The notes under the pieces are model-generated. The model had not been told where the DNA came from and did not search any database. It worked only from the letters and a program-made list of their open reading frames with translations. Positions 44,001 through 55,500 of a stretch of DNA of 64,000 nucleotides are shown one piece after another (within the stretch, counting starts at the first letter, position 1; each line of letters starts with the position of its first letter). Source of the stretch: Diacronema lutheri. Lineage: Eukaryota > Haptophyta > Pavlovophyceae > Pavlovales > Pavlovaceae. The translations under genes were made by a program, and so were the position numbers. The stretch is taken from positions 558,001 through 622,000 of the forward strand of contig JAGTXO010000001.1 of assembly GCA_019448385.1 (NCBI GenBank). Direction: 5' to 3'.

Positions 44001-46013
44001 CCGCTGCTTCGACGGAGCCGCTCGGCACGGGCAGCACGTGCTGCAGCGGCACGCGCACGCCCGCCGCGCCCTGCCGCGCGAACGGCGCCGAGAGCACCTC
44101 CGACGCCGGCCCCTTGCGCAGGCAATGCTGCACGCCGACAACGAGCGTGCGCACGCGCGCGTCGGCCGCGAGCGCCTCCTCGGGCACGAGACGGTGTACG
44201 AACACCTCGAGCTCGCGCGGCGGCTGGCGCGCAAGGCGACCGCGGCCAACGCGCTGGATTGTCGTCGCCGCCGCCGTCCGCCGTTCGTTTGCGCGCGCGG
44301 CGAGCTCGTTCGTCCGGCGGCGGCGCGCCTCGAGCGCTGCAGCCTTTTGTGGGTCGGCCGCCGCCAGCTGCCCGCGCGCGGCGCGCGCGCGCACCGACGC
44401 CTGGATACGCACGGCCGCTCCATCTTCCTCAGAGCGAGCGGCGCGCGCGCGCGCGCGCGCGCGGCCCGCCTTCTGTCGGCTGAGCTTTCGCTCGTACGAC
44501 TCACCGCGGTTATCGAGCATCTTGGCGCGGTGCGGCGCCGAGCCATCAAGCCGAAGGCCGAGGGAGCCAATCAGCGCGCGCAGCTGCTCGCGCGGCGGCG
44601 CGGTGCGTAGCGCGCGGTCCGACGCGCCGGCAGCGGCGCGCAGCGCGAGCCGGACGAGCGCGCGCTCAAACTCGGCGGCGGTGAGGCCCGTGCGGTCGCC
44701 TTCCGACTTGGCGGCGAGCGTCGTCTTGTGCACCGACTCGAGTGCGCCCCTTGGTAGCGGGTGGTCGACGAGGCCAAAATCAGCGGCCCACTTTGCCCAC
44801 TCGGCAGACGAGAGCGTCGGCTCGAGCGCCGCTGCCCGCGTCGTCGACGCCTTGAGCTGCGCGTAAAAGGCGTGGATCTGTGGAGAGGAGCACCGACCGA
44901 CGCGCGCGCGCGTGCGCAGGCGCGCAGGCGTCGGGGCTGGGCGGCGCGTTCAGCGCGCGCGCGGTGCTGGGCGAGCGCGTGCGCACGTGCACCACGCACC
45001 TCGTGCAACGCCTTGCGGTGATTCGCGAGCACCCGGCGTACGTCGGCGTCCTCCATCGCGCTCGCGACGGCTGCGCCCTCGTCCTTGGCAGGCAGGCCCG
45101 TGCTGCTCGGACCTGCTGTGCCGTACACCTCGACCGGGGTACGTGACGCCTCGTCGCGCCCGCGCGCGCTTGACGCGAACGCGCCGCCCGCCTGCCTGCC
45201 CGCCGCGCCGCCCACGCTCGCCGCCGGCGATCCGCCGACGTGGCCGCGCGCTCCCGACTGCGCGGCGGGCGCGCCGCCGCGCAAGGGCGATGGCGCAGGC
45301 GCTGCGCCGGTGGGCGACCGGGCAGCCGCTGGGCCGGCCGAGCCCGTAATGTGCCCGCCGCTCGCCGCCGGCCTTGCACCGGCGAAGCTCGACGACGGCG
45401 CGCCGAGGCCGCCCGCGCAGCCTGAGCCGGTCAGGTGTGTCGACGCCGGCTTGGGCGGCGCCGCGGAGGTGGCGAGCCCGGAGCCGACGCCGGAGCCCGA
45501 TGGATTCGCCAAGCTCGCAGGCGCCGCCGCACCCATGGGGCGCGCCAAACTGGAGCCAGAACCCGTGATGTGCGGCGCCGCAGGCGCCGCGCGCGCCGCG
45601 GCTGACGAGCCCGTGATGTGCGACGTCGCGGGCTTGGGCGCCGGAACCGACGAGCCCGTGATGTGCGACGTCGTGGGCGCCGCGGCCGACGAGCCCGTGA
45701 TGTGCGACGTCGTGGGCCTGGGCGCCGTAGCTGACGATCCCGTGATGTGCGACATCGCGGGCTTGGGCGCCGGAACCGACGAGCCCGTGACGTGCGACGT
45801 CGTGGGCGCCGCGGCCGACGAGCCCGTGATGTGCGACGTCGCGGGCTTGGGCGCCGTGGCCAAGGAGGGGCCCGAGACCGAGCCGATCGGCCCCGAGCCG
45901 GTGATGTGCGACGCGGATCGCATCGCGGCGCTTGAAGACTCGGTGACGCGGGAGCGAGACTTGTCCTCTGGCTCAAGGTCAAACTCCAAGTCCTCGTCGA
46001 GGTACTCCTCCAT
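41053..46013 (-). CDS. EF-hand/IQ-motif protein with HITGS repeat array
   Basis: Exons 46013-45000, 44877-41836, 41666-41510 and 41414-41053 give 1,524 residues. The start 'MEEYLDEDLEFDLEPED' is acidic. Residues about 34-225 hold ten copies of S-x-H-[IVL]-T-G-S in Ala/Pro/Ser-rich spacers. Two IQ motifs ('VRIQASVRARAARG', 'TTIQRVGRGRLAR') follow near 494 and 543. A beta-rich stretch (about 570-715) resembles a C2 domain. Three EF-hand pairs are near 720-777 ('DIDKSGAISPSEL', 'DEDGSGMLDFFEF'), 1200-1267 ('DRDRSGMLSMREL', 'DVDGDGSLSFAEF') and 1380-1440 ('DRDRNGYISSKEL', 'DLNSDGRLSVDEF'). It should bind calcium and calmodulin-like proteins; a ciliary or centriolar role is a guess. The ATG is 40 bp from a transposon end. 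Confidence 0.85.
41675..41774. repeat. 50-bp tandem duplication inside an intron
   Basis: Two near-identical 50-bp units beginning CGAGCGGCAGGCAGT at 41675 and 41725, differing at a few bases, lie in intron 41835-41667 of the EF-hand gene. Confidence 0.9.
45339..45915 (-). repeat. Coding tandem repeat (HITGS) array
   Basis: About ten imperfect units of 45-70 bp, each with a core seen on the plus strand as GAGCCCGTGATGTG, encode H-I-T-G-S in the EF-hand protein. Spacing is variable and the frame is kept throughout. Confidence 0.92.
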
Positions 46014-46053
46014 GAAGTTATGAATTTGAATTTTAACAAAAATGAAAAATACG

Positions 46054-46507
46054 TGAGGGCGTGCGCAAAGTTTGATCGAGGTTTGCTTGTTCCAGGTTTT
46101 TTAAAAAGAAGATCGCCTCTACGCAAAAGGTCGAAAAAGGGCGTGCGCAATCCCCGAACAAGGAAATATCGGGGTTTGCAGGTTGTTTCGGCTTGGGCTG
46201 TGAGCGCGGGAACTTCAGGGGGGTGCGCCCCAAGGCGCGGTGAGCCACCCCACCCGCGCGGTGAGCCACCACGCTATCGGCTCGGCCCGTCGCCTAGCTC
46301 GTTGCTCACCCCTCCGCCGAGACCTTCACCGCCCCACTCACCGCCGCCATGGTCTCTAACACGGTGCGCACCGTCTACGAGGCGCGGCGCGCGCGCGCAC
46401 GGCGCAACGCTTGCGCGCTCTCCCTCGTGTGCGCGGCCGTGTGCGGTGAGCCCGTCGCCTGCTTTGCGCTGGCGGCTGCCATGGTTCACGAGCAGCGCTA
46501 CCTTAAG
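46054..46507 (+). repeat. Left terminal inverted repeat
   Basis: Matches the reverse complement of 48961-49345, except for a 69-bp insertion after the first 21 bases that partly duplicates the terminal GGGCGTGCGCA. It includes the ATG at 46349 and the first 53 codons of the transposase. Confidence 0.93.
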
Positions 46508-47642
46508 GGTCCCAGGGCGTCGAGACGATTCCATTCGACTCTGACCGGCTCAGCGACGTCCGAGTACAAGAACTTCTTCCGCTTTAAGAAGGAGCACATG
46601 GTTCAGCTGCGTCAGGCGCTCGGCATCCCCAAGGTCATCATGAAGAAGAAGCAATTTAGGTGCGACGGCGACTTTGCGCTGCAAGTGTTTCTGTTCCGGA
46701 TCGCGCGCGCGGGAACGTGGCCTGCGACGATGCCGATTAGTACGCGCCGCGCAGCGCGCCGCGCGCGTCCACCGGTGTCCTACGACGGCGTGGCGCGCGG
46801 GCAGCGCGCCGCGGCACGTGGCTGTCTGCTTGGTTTCAGCGCGGCAACGCGGCTGACGCGCCGCGCGCCGCACACCGCGCGCGCGCGCCGCGACCGCGCG
46901 CGCGCGTCGCGCGCGCGCGCCGCGCCGTGCCGCCCGCTGTGCACCGCGCACAGTGTGCAACCGGTCCTGTGGCCAACTGTCGAGGATTTTTCACTTCGTG
47001 GTCGACCACGTCTTCCATAAGTGCGGCCATACCGTCACCGACATCTGCAAGTGGGAGCAGTACGCTTCCGAGCTCTCTCAGGCTCTCATAAACAAGGGCT
47101 GCCCGTACACGGATTGCCTCGGCTTCATCGACGGCACGTTTCGCCATGTGCCTCGTCCCGTCGGCCTCGGGATGGCGCCTCTCGGGCAGCAGGGCCTCGT
47201 CTACAACCGCTACTACGGCGGGCACGGCGGGCACGGCTTCATAGGTGATCTGTTCGGCCCGGTCGAGGGCGCGCGGCACGATGCGAGGATGTACAGGGAG
47301 TCAGGGCTCGAGACCAGGCTGCAGCAGCTGCACCAGAGCTCGGGCAGGCACTTCTACATCTACGGTGACTCCGCATACCCACTTACGCGCTACCTGCAGC
47401 CAGCCTTTCGGATGGCTCAGGGAGCTGCCGCTGCGCTGAACGGCACCATGTCCAAGCAGCGCATTGCGGTCGAGTGGAGCTTCGGCACCAAGGCGCAGCA
47501 GTGGCGAAGACGATGTGGGACTACTGCAACCAATTCTGAGGAGGGGTGGGGGGGGGGGGGGGGGGGGGGGTCTACCTCGCACACACCTCATCGCAGTGTT
47601 CGCTGGTCGTACGTTGCAAGCAGCGCGAGAACGGCTCAGTAA
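46349..47642 (+). CDS. Harbinger DDE transposase (HARBI1-like)
   Basis: Exons 46349-46739 and 46954-47642 join in phase 1. The spliced product shows an N-terminal 'FFRFKKEHMVQLRQAL' and 'FLFRIA' typical of HARBI1-type proteins, then 'LSRIFHFVVDHV', and the catalytic triad motifs 'GFIDGTFRHV' (first Asp), 'GDSAYPL' (second Asp) and 'RIAVEWSFG' (Glu). The Glu motif is followed by only a short tail that reads into a 22-G run, so the usual last 50-60 residues are not visible in this frame; the G-run length may be wrong or another splice may be used. The first 53 residues are encoded by the terminal repeat. The stop at 47640-47642 overlaps the end of the convergent accessory gene. Confidence 0.82.
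47549..47570. repeat. 22-base poly-G run in transposase 3' region
   Basis: The run follows GGAGGGGT at the end of the transposase catalytic domain and makes the downstream reading frame uncertain. Confidence 0.9.
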
Positions 47643-49119
47643 GGCCGCGGCTGCGAGAAATGCGCTTGCATGAGCTGTAAGAGCTGCTGCTGCGTCGCCT
47701 CCCGCAGCTCGGTCTGGCGCTCCTCGGCCGCGATCCTCTTCTCCTCGGCCGCGATCCTCTTCTCCTCAAGCTCGAGCTGCTTGCGCCTAATATCGAGCTG
47801 CTTCGCCGCCTGCTTGGCCTTCAACTCTATCTCCTTGTCGAGCCGGTTGTTGGTCTGCTGGTTCAGCTGGCCGAACATGGTCGTTGCCTCGCGCGAGTTG
47901 TCGGCAAACGCCTGCATCAGCTTAGCGTTGTGCTCGCTCGTCGTCGCCTCCAACTTCGCCCTCTGCGCCATCGCCTCACCAATCGCCTGGAGGCCCAAGG
48001 CCGTCGGATCCACCTCCGACCGAATCGCCATCGCCGCACGCTTGGACGGCTTCAGTCCGGCGCTCGACACGCCGCCGGCACCGCCGCAGCGCTTGCGCGT
48101 GGCGCTGCCGCCCGGTGGCAGGCTGGACGGCTCGTCGCCGTCGTCGATGCTGCCGAAGAGATCAAAGTCACCGTCCTCGTCGAGGTCTATCGCCCTCGAC
48201 TCCGCCGTCTTCGCCTTGCCCGAGTTGGTCTGCACGGCGTTCTGGCGGATCGAGAGGCACTCTGCGTCAACGTCCTCCTTGGCCTGCTTGGACAGCGCCT
48301 TGTTCTTCTTGTACGCGTGGTAACGATCGAAGAATTCCTTGATCTGCTCCATGTCATCAGAAAGTTTGGAAGCCGCGCGCGTCGCGCCGTCGCGGCCGTC
48401 GCCCGTCTGCGCGCATTGGGCGCGCGGAGAAAAGCGCCACGGCGCAGCATACGCGCAGCGCGGAGGAGCAAAGCTGTCGGCCGCTCGGTCCCGCGTGCGC
48501 GGCAGGAGCTGGCCGCAGCAGCTCGTCTATTGCGGGCAACGCGCGCGCGAGCGCGTGCAATGCAGGGCGCGCGGCCGCCTGGGGGAGCTGTGCGGCGCGC
48601 GATCGGCGTGCGCGCGCGCGCTCCAACCGGACGGCGCACTTTGGGCATCGGGATTTTCGTGTACAAGTTGTGGGCCGCTCCGTTTTCCGCCACCCAGTAC
48701 GCGAGCGTCGGCACGCTGGGCACCTTCACCTTGACGACGCCGGAGATGAAGTCGTCCGCGTCGAGCTTCGCTTTGATCTCAGCGAGCTTCTTCATTTGGC
48801 CGCGGTTGAACATCGCGTCGATGAGCTCGTTGGCGATGAACGACTCGAAAATGCGCGCGACGAGCCGCTTGTTGGCGAAGGTGCCCATGGTCAGCTTATC
48901 GGCCGGCACCGGCGCAGCGGGCGGCGGCTCGTTGGGCGACGGTGCGCTCACCGCGAGACTCTTAAGGTAGCGCTGCTCGTGAACCATGGCAGCCGCCAGC
49001 GCAAAGCAGGCGACGGGCTCACCGCACACGGCCGCGCACACGAGGGAGAGCGCGCAAGCGTTGCGCCGTGCGCGCGCGCGCCGCGCCTCGTAGACGGTGC
49101 GCAACGTGTTAGAGACCAT
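47636..49119 (-). CDS. Harbinger accessory protein
   Basis: Exons 49119-48640 and 48343-47636 give 395 residues. The intron (GTGCGC donor, acceptor before 'IKEFFDRYHAY') keeps phase 0, but an unspliced start at 48352 is possible. The first 53 residues are encoded in the right inverted repeat and differ by one residue from the transposase leader. Next comes a helical domain ('TFANKRLVARIFESFIANEL'). The end is a coiled coil with 'EEKRIAAEEKRIAAEER'. Harbinger elements usually encode a Myb/SANT-like partner that helps transposase enter the nucleus and bind DNA; I cannot see a clear SANT tryptophan pattern, so the fold is unconfirmed. Confidence 0.75.
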
Positions 49120-49345
49120 GGCGGCGGTGAGTGGGGCGGTGAAGGTCTCGGCGGAGGGGTGAGCAACGAGCTAGGCGACGGGCCGAGCCGATAGCGTGGT
49201 GGCTCACCGCGCGGGTGGGGTGGCTCACCGCGCCTTGGGGCGCACCCCCCTGAAGTTCCCGCGCTCACAGCCCAAGCCGAAACAACCTGCAAACCCCGAT
49301 ATTTCCTTGTTCGGGGATTGCGTACAAACTTTGCGCACGCCCTCA
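48961..49345 (-). repeat. Right terminal inverted repeat
   Basis: 385 bp, reverse complement of the left repeat, with its inner end at CTTAAGG. It carries the minus-strand ATG at 49119. Confidence 0.93.
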
Positions 49346-49584
49346 ATTACTAACGGCGCTTACGTACGTCAGGACAGCGGGGTCAGCACCAGCTGCGGGG
49401 GGATCGAGTAGCCACCAATGTCGTCGATCCCCGTGCTATTACAAGGCGGGTCAGCAGGAGGGTCGTGCACGGGGCCGAGGCGTGACGAACGGAGCGAGCG
49501 AAAGTGTGCACGCAGCGTCGGTCCGAAGTCAGTGCGTCGACCCTGTGCACGCCGGCAGCGGGGACAGAGCTCCCCCTCACAGCC

Positions 49585-52500
49585 TCACACTCGGGCTTGA
49601 GCGGCAACCACGTACGGCGCGCCGGCAGCGTCGCCATCGCCCCGCTCGCTCGATGGCGGCGATGGGCGCAGCATGCTCAACGCGGAGTCCTCCCACCCCA
49701 CCCACTGCCCCACAGCAAGCGCCCCCATCGGCCCGGCATAGACCGAGGGCTCGTGCGCCGGCGCGTGGGCGTCGGCGCCCGCGCCCAGCGCGCTCGTCGC
49801 GCGCGCAGCCCCATGGTCGGCACCGCCATCCTCCGCAGCCGCGCCGTCGCAGTCGCCGCGTGGTGTGAGTTCGTCGTTCAACGGCTCGCCGTCGGCCGGC
49901 TCATAGTCCGCCTCGCGCGCGAGCTCGAGGAACACCTGCTCGAGCGTCGGCTGTGACGCGGCGTACTCGGCGATGCCCACCTCCGCGCGCCTCTTCTCGA
50001 CGAGCTCGAAAAGCCACGCGAGCTGGCCGCCATCGCTCGCGCTGACCGCCGCGCCGGTGGCCTCGCGCGCGGCCGGGCGCGCGACGCCGTCCGCAGCGGC
50101 GGCGGCGGTCGCAACGGCGGCCGCCGCCGCAGCGGCCGCCGGCTCCATCAAATACTTGAGCTTGAGGCCATGCCACTCGTCGAGCCGCGCTTTGCTGCCA
50201 AATGCGTCCGCAACGAAGGCGCGCACCGATTGGACCCTGCCCGGCTCGCACTTGAGCTCGAGAATGTAGCCGTGGCCGAAGCGGCTCTTGAGCGCCTGAA
50301 GCCCGCCGAGCGCGCGCAGCCGCCCGCCCGCGATCACCGCGACCCGGTGGCACAGCGCCTCGCACTCCTCCATCGCGTGCGACGTGAGCACGATCGCGCG
50401 GCGCGACGCCTCCGCGCCGAGCACCGCCCACATGTGCCTGCGCGCGAGGGGGTCCATGCCCGATGACGGCTCGTCGAGGAAGATGACGGCGGGCGAGCCG
50501 AGCAGCGCGATGGCGAGCGATGCCTTGCGCTTGTTCCCACCCGAGTAGGAGGCCGTCGGCCGGTGCGCGTGCGGGCTGAGGCCGAGGGTCTCGACCAGCG
50601 CCTCGGACGCCGACGCGATGTCGCGCGGGTGCATGTTCTTGAGCGCGCCGTACAGGTGGAGCGTCTCGCGCGCGGAGAGGTGGTCGAGCAGGGGGTCTGT
50701 CTGCGGGCAGTACCCGATCCGCGAGAAGACGCGCGCGAGCTCGGACGTGACGTCGTGGCCGGCGACGAGCGCGACGCCGGCCGACGGAGCATGCACGCCG
50801 GTCAGAATGCTAAGCGTTGTCGACTTGCCCGCGCCGTTCACGCCGAGGAGGCCAAAGCACTCGCGCGGACGGACGCGCATCGACAGGTCGCGCACGGCCA
50901 GCTTGGGCGCGGCGCCGCCGCGCTTGGCGTAGACCTTGAAGAGGCCGCGCACGAGCACCGCGTGCTCGCCTCGGCCCCCCTCGTCGTCGCCGCCGCTCTC
51001 GCCGCCGCCGCCGCCGCCGCCGCCGCCAGCGCCGCTGCCACCTTCGCCGGCGACGGCGGCGGCGGCGGCGGCACGGCCACGGCGGCGGCGGTGGGCGAGG
51101 GCGGCCGCATCGACGAGCGCGCGCTCCGCGGCCACGTCCTCGTCCTCCACGTACACGAGGCCGCGCGCGCGCGCCGCCTCGTCCGCTGCCGCGACGGCGC
51201 GCGACACAAGCCGTGCGAGGCGCGTGCGAGGCCGGCAGCAGCGCGCAGCGCGTCCGAGCGCTCGACCGAGCTCATGTCGGCTGTCAAGGAGGAGGAGCAG
51301 CGACATGTAGCCGATGGTGAGCGCCGTGTTGAACGCGAGCGGTCTGCCGAGCACCTCCGCGTCGAGCAGCGCGAGGCGCCTGCCGCCGAGCAGCCGCTCG
51401 TAGTAGGCCTGGGAGAGGGCAAGGAGGCCCTCGCCAAAGTTGAAGGCGGGCATAAGCCGCCATGCCCAGACGAGGCGAAGCGCGGCGTCGCGCGTGCGCT
51501 CGAGGGAGAGCATGATCAGGTTGGCAATCACGAGCACAAAGCCTGCGACCAGGTGCACGAGAATCAACGAGATCTGCGCGCTCGACGGCGAATCAAAGGC
51601 GAGCGAGATCGCGTACGTCTGTGGCAGCGCGGCGGCGCCGTAGAGCAGCATGTGCGCGCACAGGTAGCCAATCGTCTCGCGGTCGCCCACCATCGACGGC
51701 TCGCCGTATCCGACGAGCACGAGCAGCGCGAGCGTGACGAGCAGCGCGTACTGCAGCATGTCGGCGACGTAGGTGGCTAGCCAGTAGAGCGCCCTGCGTG
51801 CACCCGACAGCAGCTGCAGGTGCGTCGAGCCGCCCGCGCGCTCGCGCACGGCAAAGGTCGCGAACGCGGCGGGCACGTAGCAGAAGGGGACGAGCACGAA
51901 GATGGAGGCGAGGACCGCCAGTACGAGTCGCGCCTGCAGCGCCTGCCGCCCCGTGCGCGGCAGCGGCTCGATGCCCGCCTCGTAGATCGGCGCGTCGCAC
52001 ACGCTGTCCGCGGCGCGCAGCGCGCGCACGTACTGCTCGGCGTGCAGCGCGCCGTGCACCGCACCGATCGCGTGCGGCGACGAGGAGTTGTGCAGCAACG
52101 AGAGGCGAACGCCGAGCGCGACGGTCACGTTGCGCGTGCGCGCGCGCGGCGCGCTCGTGCGCTGAATGGCCGCGCCGTCGCGCCCGGCGGTGAGGAGCGT
52201 CCGACACACCTCGCGCGCGGTCGCGCCCGCGCGCGCGCACGCGCCGCGCAGCGCAAAGCCCTGCGTGCCGACAACGTCGGCGCGCACGACGGCCTCGTCG
52301 ACGCTCAGGCGAAGCGGCACGCCGCCGCCGCCGGCGAGCGCCTCGAGCTCGCGCGCGCTGAGGAGCGCGAGCAGCCCGGCGGGCAGGGACGCGCGGTCGG
52401 GCAGGCGCGCCGACGCCAGCTGCAGCTCGCCCGTCATCACGACGTTCGTCACGACGAGCTCGAGCGCGCCCGGCGCGCCGCCGATCTCGTGCGAGCGCAG

Positions 52501-55500
52501 CTCGTCGGCCTCAAGCTGCACGCGCGCGAGCCGGACCGCGCTGAACGGCAGACGCAGGTCGGGCAGGCGGAGCGGCTCGCGCAGCCCGATCGAGTGGCCC
52601 GGCGCGAGCAGCGCGCCGAGGTGGAGCGCGCCGCGCACGAGCGGCTCGAGGCCATCGGCGCTGAAGCCGAGCGCCCGGCCGAGCGCGGCGGTTGCATCAG
52701 CCACGTCGACGATCCCGCCCGCGCTGCCCGCGCCGGCGAGGACGGCCGCGGCGAGCCCGGCGACGGGCGGCGCGAGCACGGCGACGGCGGCGCCCAGCAC
52801 GAGGCGCTCAAAGTCGACGCCATCCACGGACATGCCGCCCTGCCGCGAGAGCTCGGGCAGCGCGGCCGTGAACGCGGCGCACGCCTGCTCGAGCGTGCTC
52901 GAGAGCGACACGACGTCGAGATCATCGCCCGCCAGTGGCAGCACGGTGCTCGCGGCGGACGTGTACGCCATCGCGAGGAGCTCGTCGAGCGCGTTGGCCG
53001 CGAGCTCATCGCCCCGGCTCGCCTCGAGGAGCGTGCCGAGCGCGCCGTCGCCCAGCGCGAGCAGCCGCGCGGCGCGCTCGAGCGCGGTCGCGCCGCCGCG
53101 AGCCGTGCGGAGCAGCGCACCGACGAGCGCCGCGCCCGCCGCATCGCCGATCGCCTCGACGGCAACCAGGCCGGGCGCGAGCGCGCGCGCGAGCATCGCG
53201 CCGGCCGCTTCGGCCGCGGCGGTCGCGGCGGCGCCAAATTGGGCCTCCACCTCCGCCTGCGTGTCGTTGGAGCGCGCGAAAGCCGCACTCAGCTCGCTCA
53301 GGTTGTACAGCTGCTCGGAGAGCCCACTCATGGCTGTGCGCGCGCCGGGCACCCAGGCCACGAGGCTCGAGCCGTTCAGCGCAGCGAGCAGCGCGTCGAC
53401 GCCGCGGCGGCCGAGCGCGCCGAGCTCGCCGCTCTGCGCGCGGCAGCCGAGCGAGAGGCCGAGCAGCGCCTGCGCGGCGAGCAGCTCGAGCTCGGGCGAC
53501 ACCTCGAGCCTCAGTTGTACCGTGTCCTCGGCCGCGGCGGCGACGTATCTCGGCTGCGCGCGCGCATCGGCCGAATCCCATGTCTCGAGCAGGTGGCGGC
53601 TGAGGTCGATCGAGGTGGACGCGTTCGGTACGGCGACGGGCTGGAGCAGCCCGCGCGAAGGCGAGCCCGGCGTGCGCAGCGAATCGCGCAGCCCGTCGAG
53701 CTGCAGCGCGCCCGGCCCCTCCCACACGTCCAGGCCGGCGGGCGGCCGCGCTGCCTCAAGCAGCGCCTCGGCAAGCTTGGTCGTCGGCTCGGGGCTCGAG
53801 CCGTTGCGCCCGCCGGCGGCGGGGAAGGGCATCTGCGTCCGCTCGCCGTAGAAGAGCGACGCGCCGAGCGCCAGCCGCGGGCCCGTCGAGCGCGAGTCGA
53901 TTGTGAGGACGAGCTGCACGAGCGCGACGAGCATGACGGGCGCGATCACGTTTGCAAACGACCCCTTCGCGTCGCGCCGGAAGCAAATCCAACGTTTGAC
54001 GAGCATCGCGCGCAGCTGCACGTGCGGCCACGCGCGGCCCTCGCGCCGCGTCGCCGCGTCCGCCACGGCCACCGCGCGCGGCGCGACGGCGGCCGCGGGA
54101 GCCTCCGACATCTGTGCGTCGGCACTGAGGCCGGCCGCGCACAGGGCGGGCACAGGCACAGGCGCAGGGCCGGACTGCGCGCGCGCGCCAAGGCCCGTCC
54201 AGCGCACGCTGCTGCCGCCGGCGGCACTCACGCCGCGCGAGCCCGTGCACGGCACGACCGGCAAGAACCGAAGAGGCAGCGGCGGCGCACGCGCGCGCAC
54301 CGCGCCGCCGCCGTCGCGCACGGCGCGGCCGCCGCCGCCGCCGTCCGCGCGCGGCTCGGCGTCCTGCACGGGCGCGCGGCGCGCGCGCCACCCACGCTGC
54401 GCGCGCGCGCCGCCGACCACCACCGTCGCCGCCGCCGCCGTGCGCACCTGCTGGCTGGGCTCCGCCTGCGCGAGCGCGAGGAAGACTTCATCCATGGGCG
54501 TCATCGAGAGCCCAAACCCGACGAGCCCCAGCTCGGCTGAGCGCCGGTCAAGCTCGCGCAGCAGCGGCGGGAAGGCGGCGCTGCCCTCGAGCGGAAGCCG
54601 GAATGAAGCCTCGTTCGCCGCCCAGTTGAGCGGCTCGGCCGACGGCACGTGCGCGCGCAGCATCGCGAGCACCGCGTCGCGCGCCAATGCGCCGTCGAGG
54701 CCGCGCGCGTCGCCCGCCGCGCGCCGGTCCGCGCCGCGCAGCTGGACAGTGAGAAGGTAGCCGAGGCCGAAGCGGCGCTTGAGGAAGAGCGCGGAGCCAA
54801 AGGCCTGCAGCCGCCCGTCCGACAGGATCGCCGTCTTGTCCGCGAGCAGGTCCGCCTCGTCCATGTAGTGTGTCGTGAGCACGAGCGCGCGCTCCGCCTT
54901 GGCCGCCTGCAGCAGCTCCCACGTCGCGCGGCGCGAGTGCGGATCCATGCCCGACGTGGGCTCGTCGAGCAGAACGGCGCTCGATTGGGCAAGCAGCGCG
55001 ATCGTCACGCCCAGCTTGCGCTTCATCCCGCCCGACAGCGCGCCCGACTGCGTGTCAATCTTGTCCCACAGGCCGACCGCACGCAGCAGCGCCGCCGCCT
55101 CGGCGCGCGCGCGCGACACGCCGTCGTGCCCGCCGACGATGGCGGCCGCGCTGGCGCCAGCGCCGGCGCCGGCGGGTGCGAGCAGCAGCGGCTCGCGCTC
55201 GCCCTTGGTGACGCCCGCCGCCGCCGCGCCACGCGCGTCCGACGCGCCCGCGCCCGCGCTCCCCTTGATGGCAGCGAAGAGCTCGGCGTGCTCGGCGACG
55301 GTGAGCCGCGCAAAGAGCACGTCGTGCTGCGGGCAGAGGCCGAGCCGGCGATATGCTTCCTCGCGCGCGCCGACGATGGAGTGGCCGTAGACGAAACAGT
55401 CGCCGCTGGTGGGCGGGTAAAGGCCCGTAAGCACGGAGATCAGGCTCGTCTTGCCTGCGCCGTTGTGACCGAGCAGGCACGTAATTCGGCCGCGCGCGAT

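Larger units (their letters stand above)
46054..49345. mobile_element. PIF/Harbinger DNA transposon
   Basis: A 3.3-kb element with terminal inverted repeats of 385 bp (right) and 454 bp (left, with a 69-bp extra segment). It holds two convergent genes: a DDE transposase on the plus strand and an accessory protein on the minus strand, the standard two-gene plan of this superfamily. The repeats are almost identical, so insertion looks recent. Ends read TGAGGGCGTGCGC. I do not see a clear 3-bp target duplication (flanks ACG and ATT), so the exact boundary may be off by a few bases. It sits between the EF-hand gene start and the ABCA stop. Confidence 0.9.

Noticed and set aside
45339-45915. Regularly spaced repeats resembling a CRISPR array
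   Set aside because: The repeats are in frame, vary in spacing, encode HITGS peptides and lie in a eukaryotic gene.
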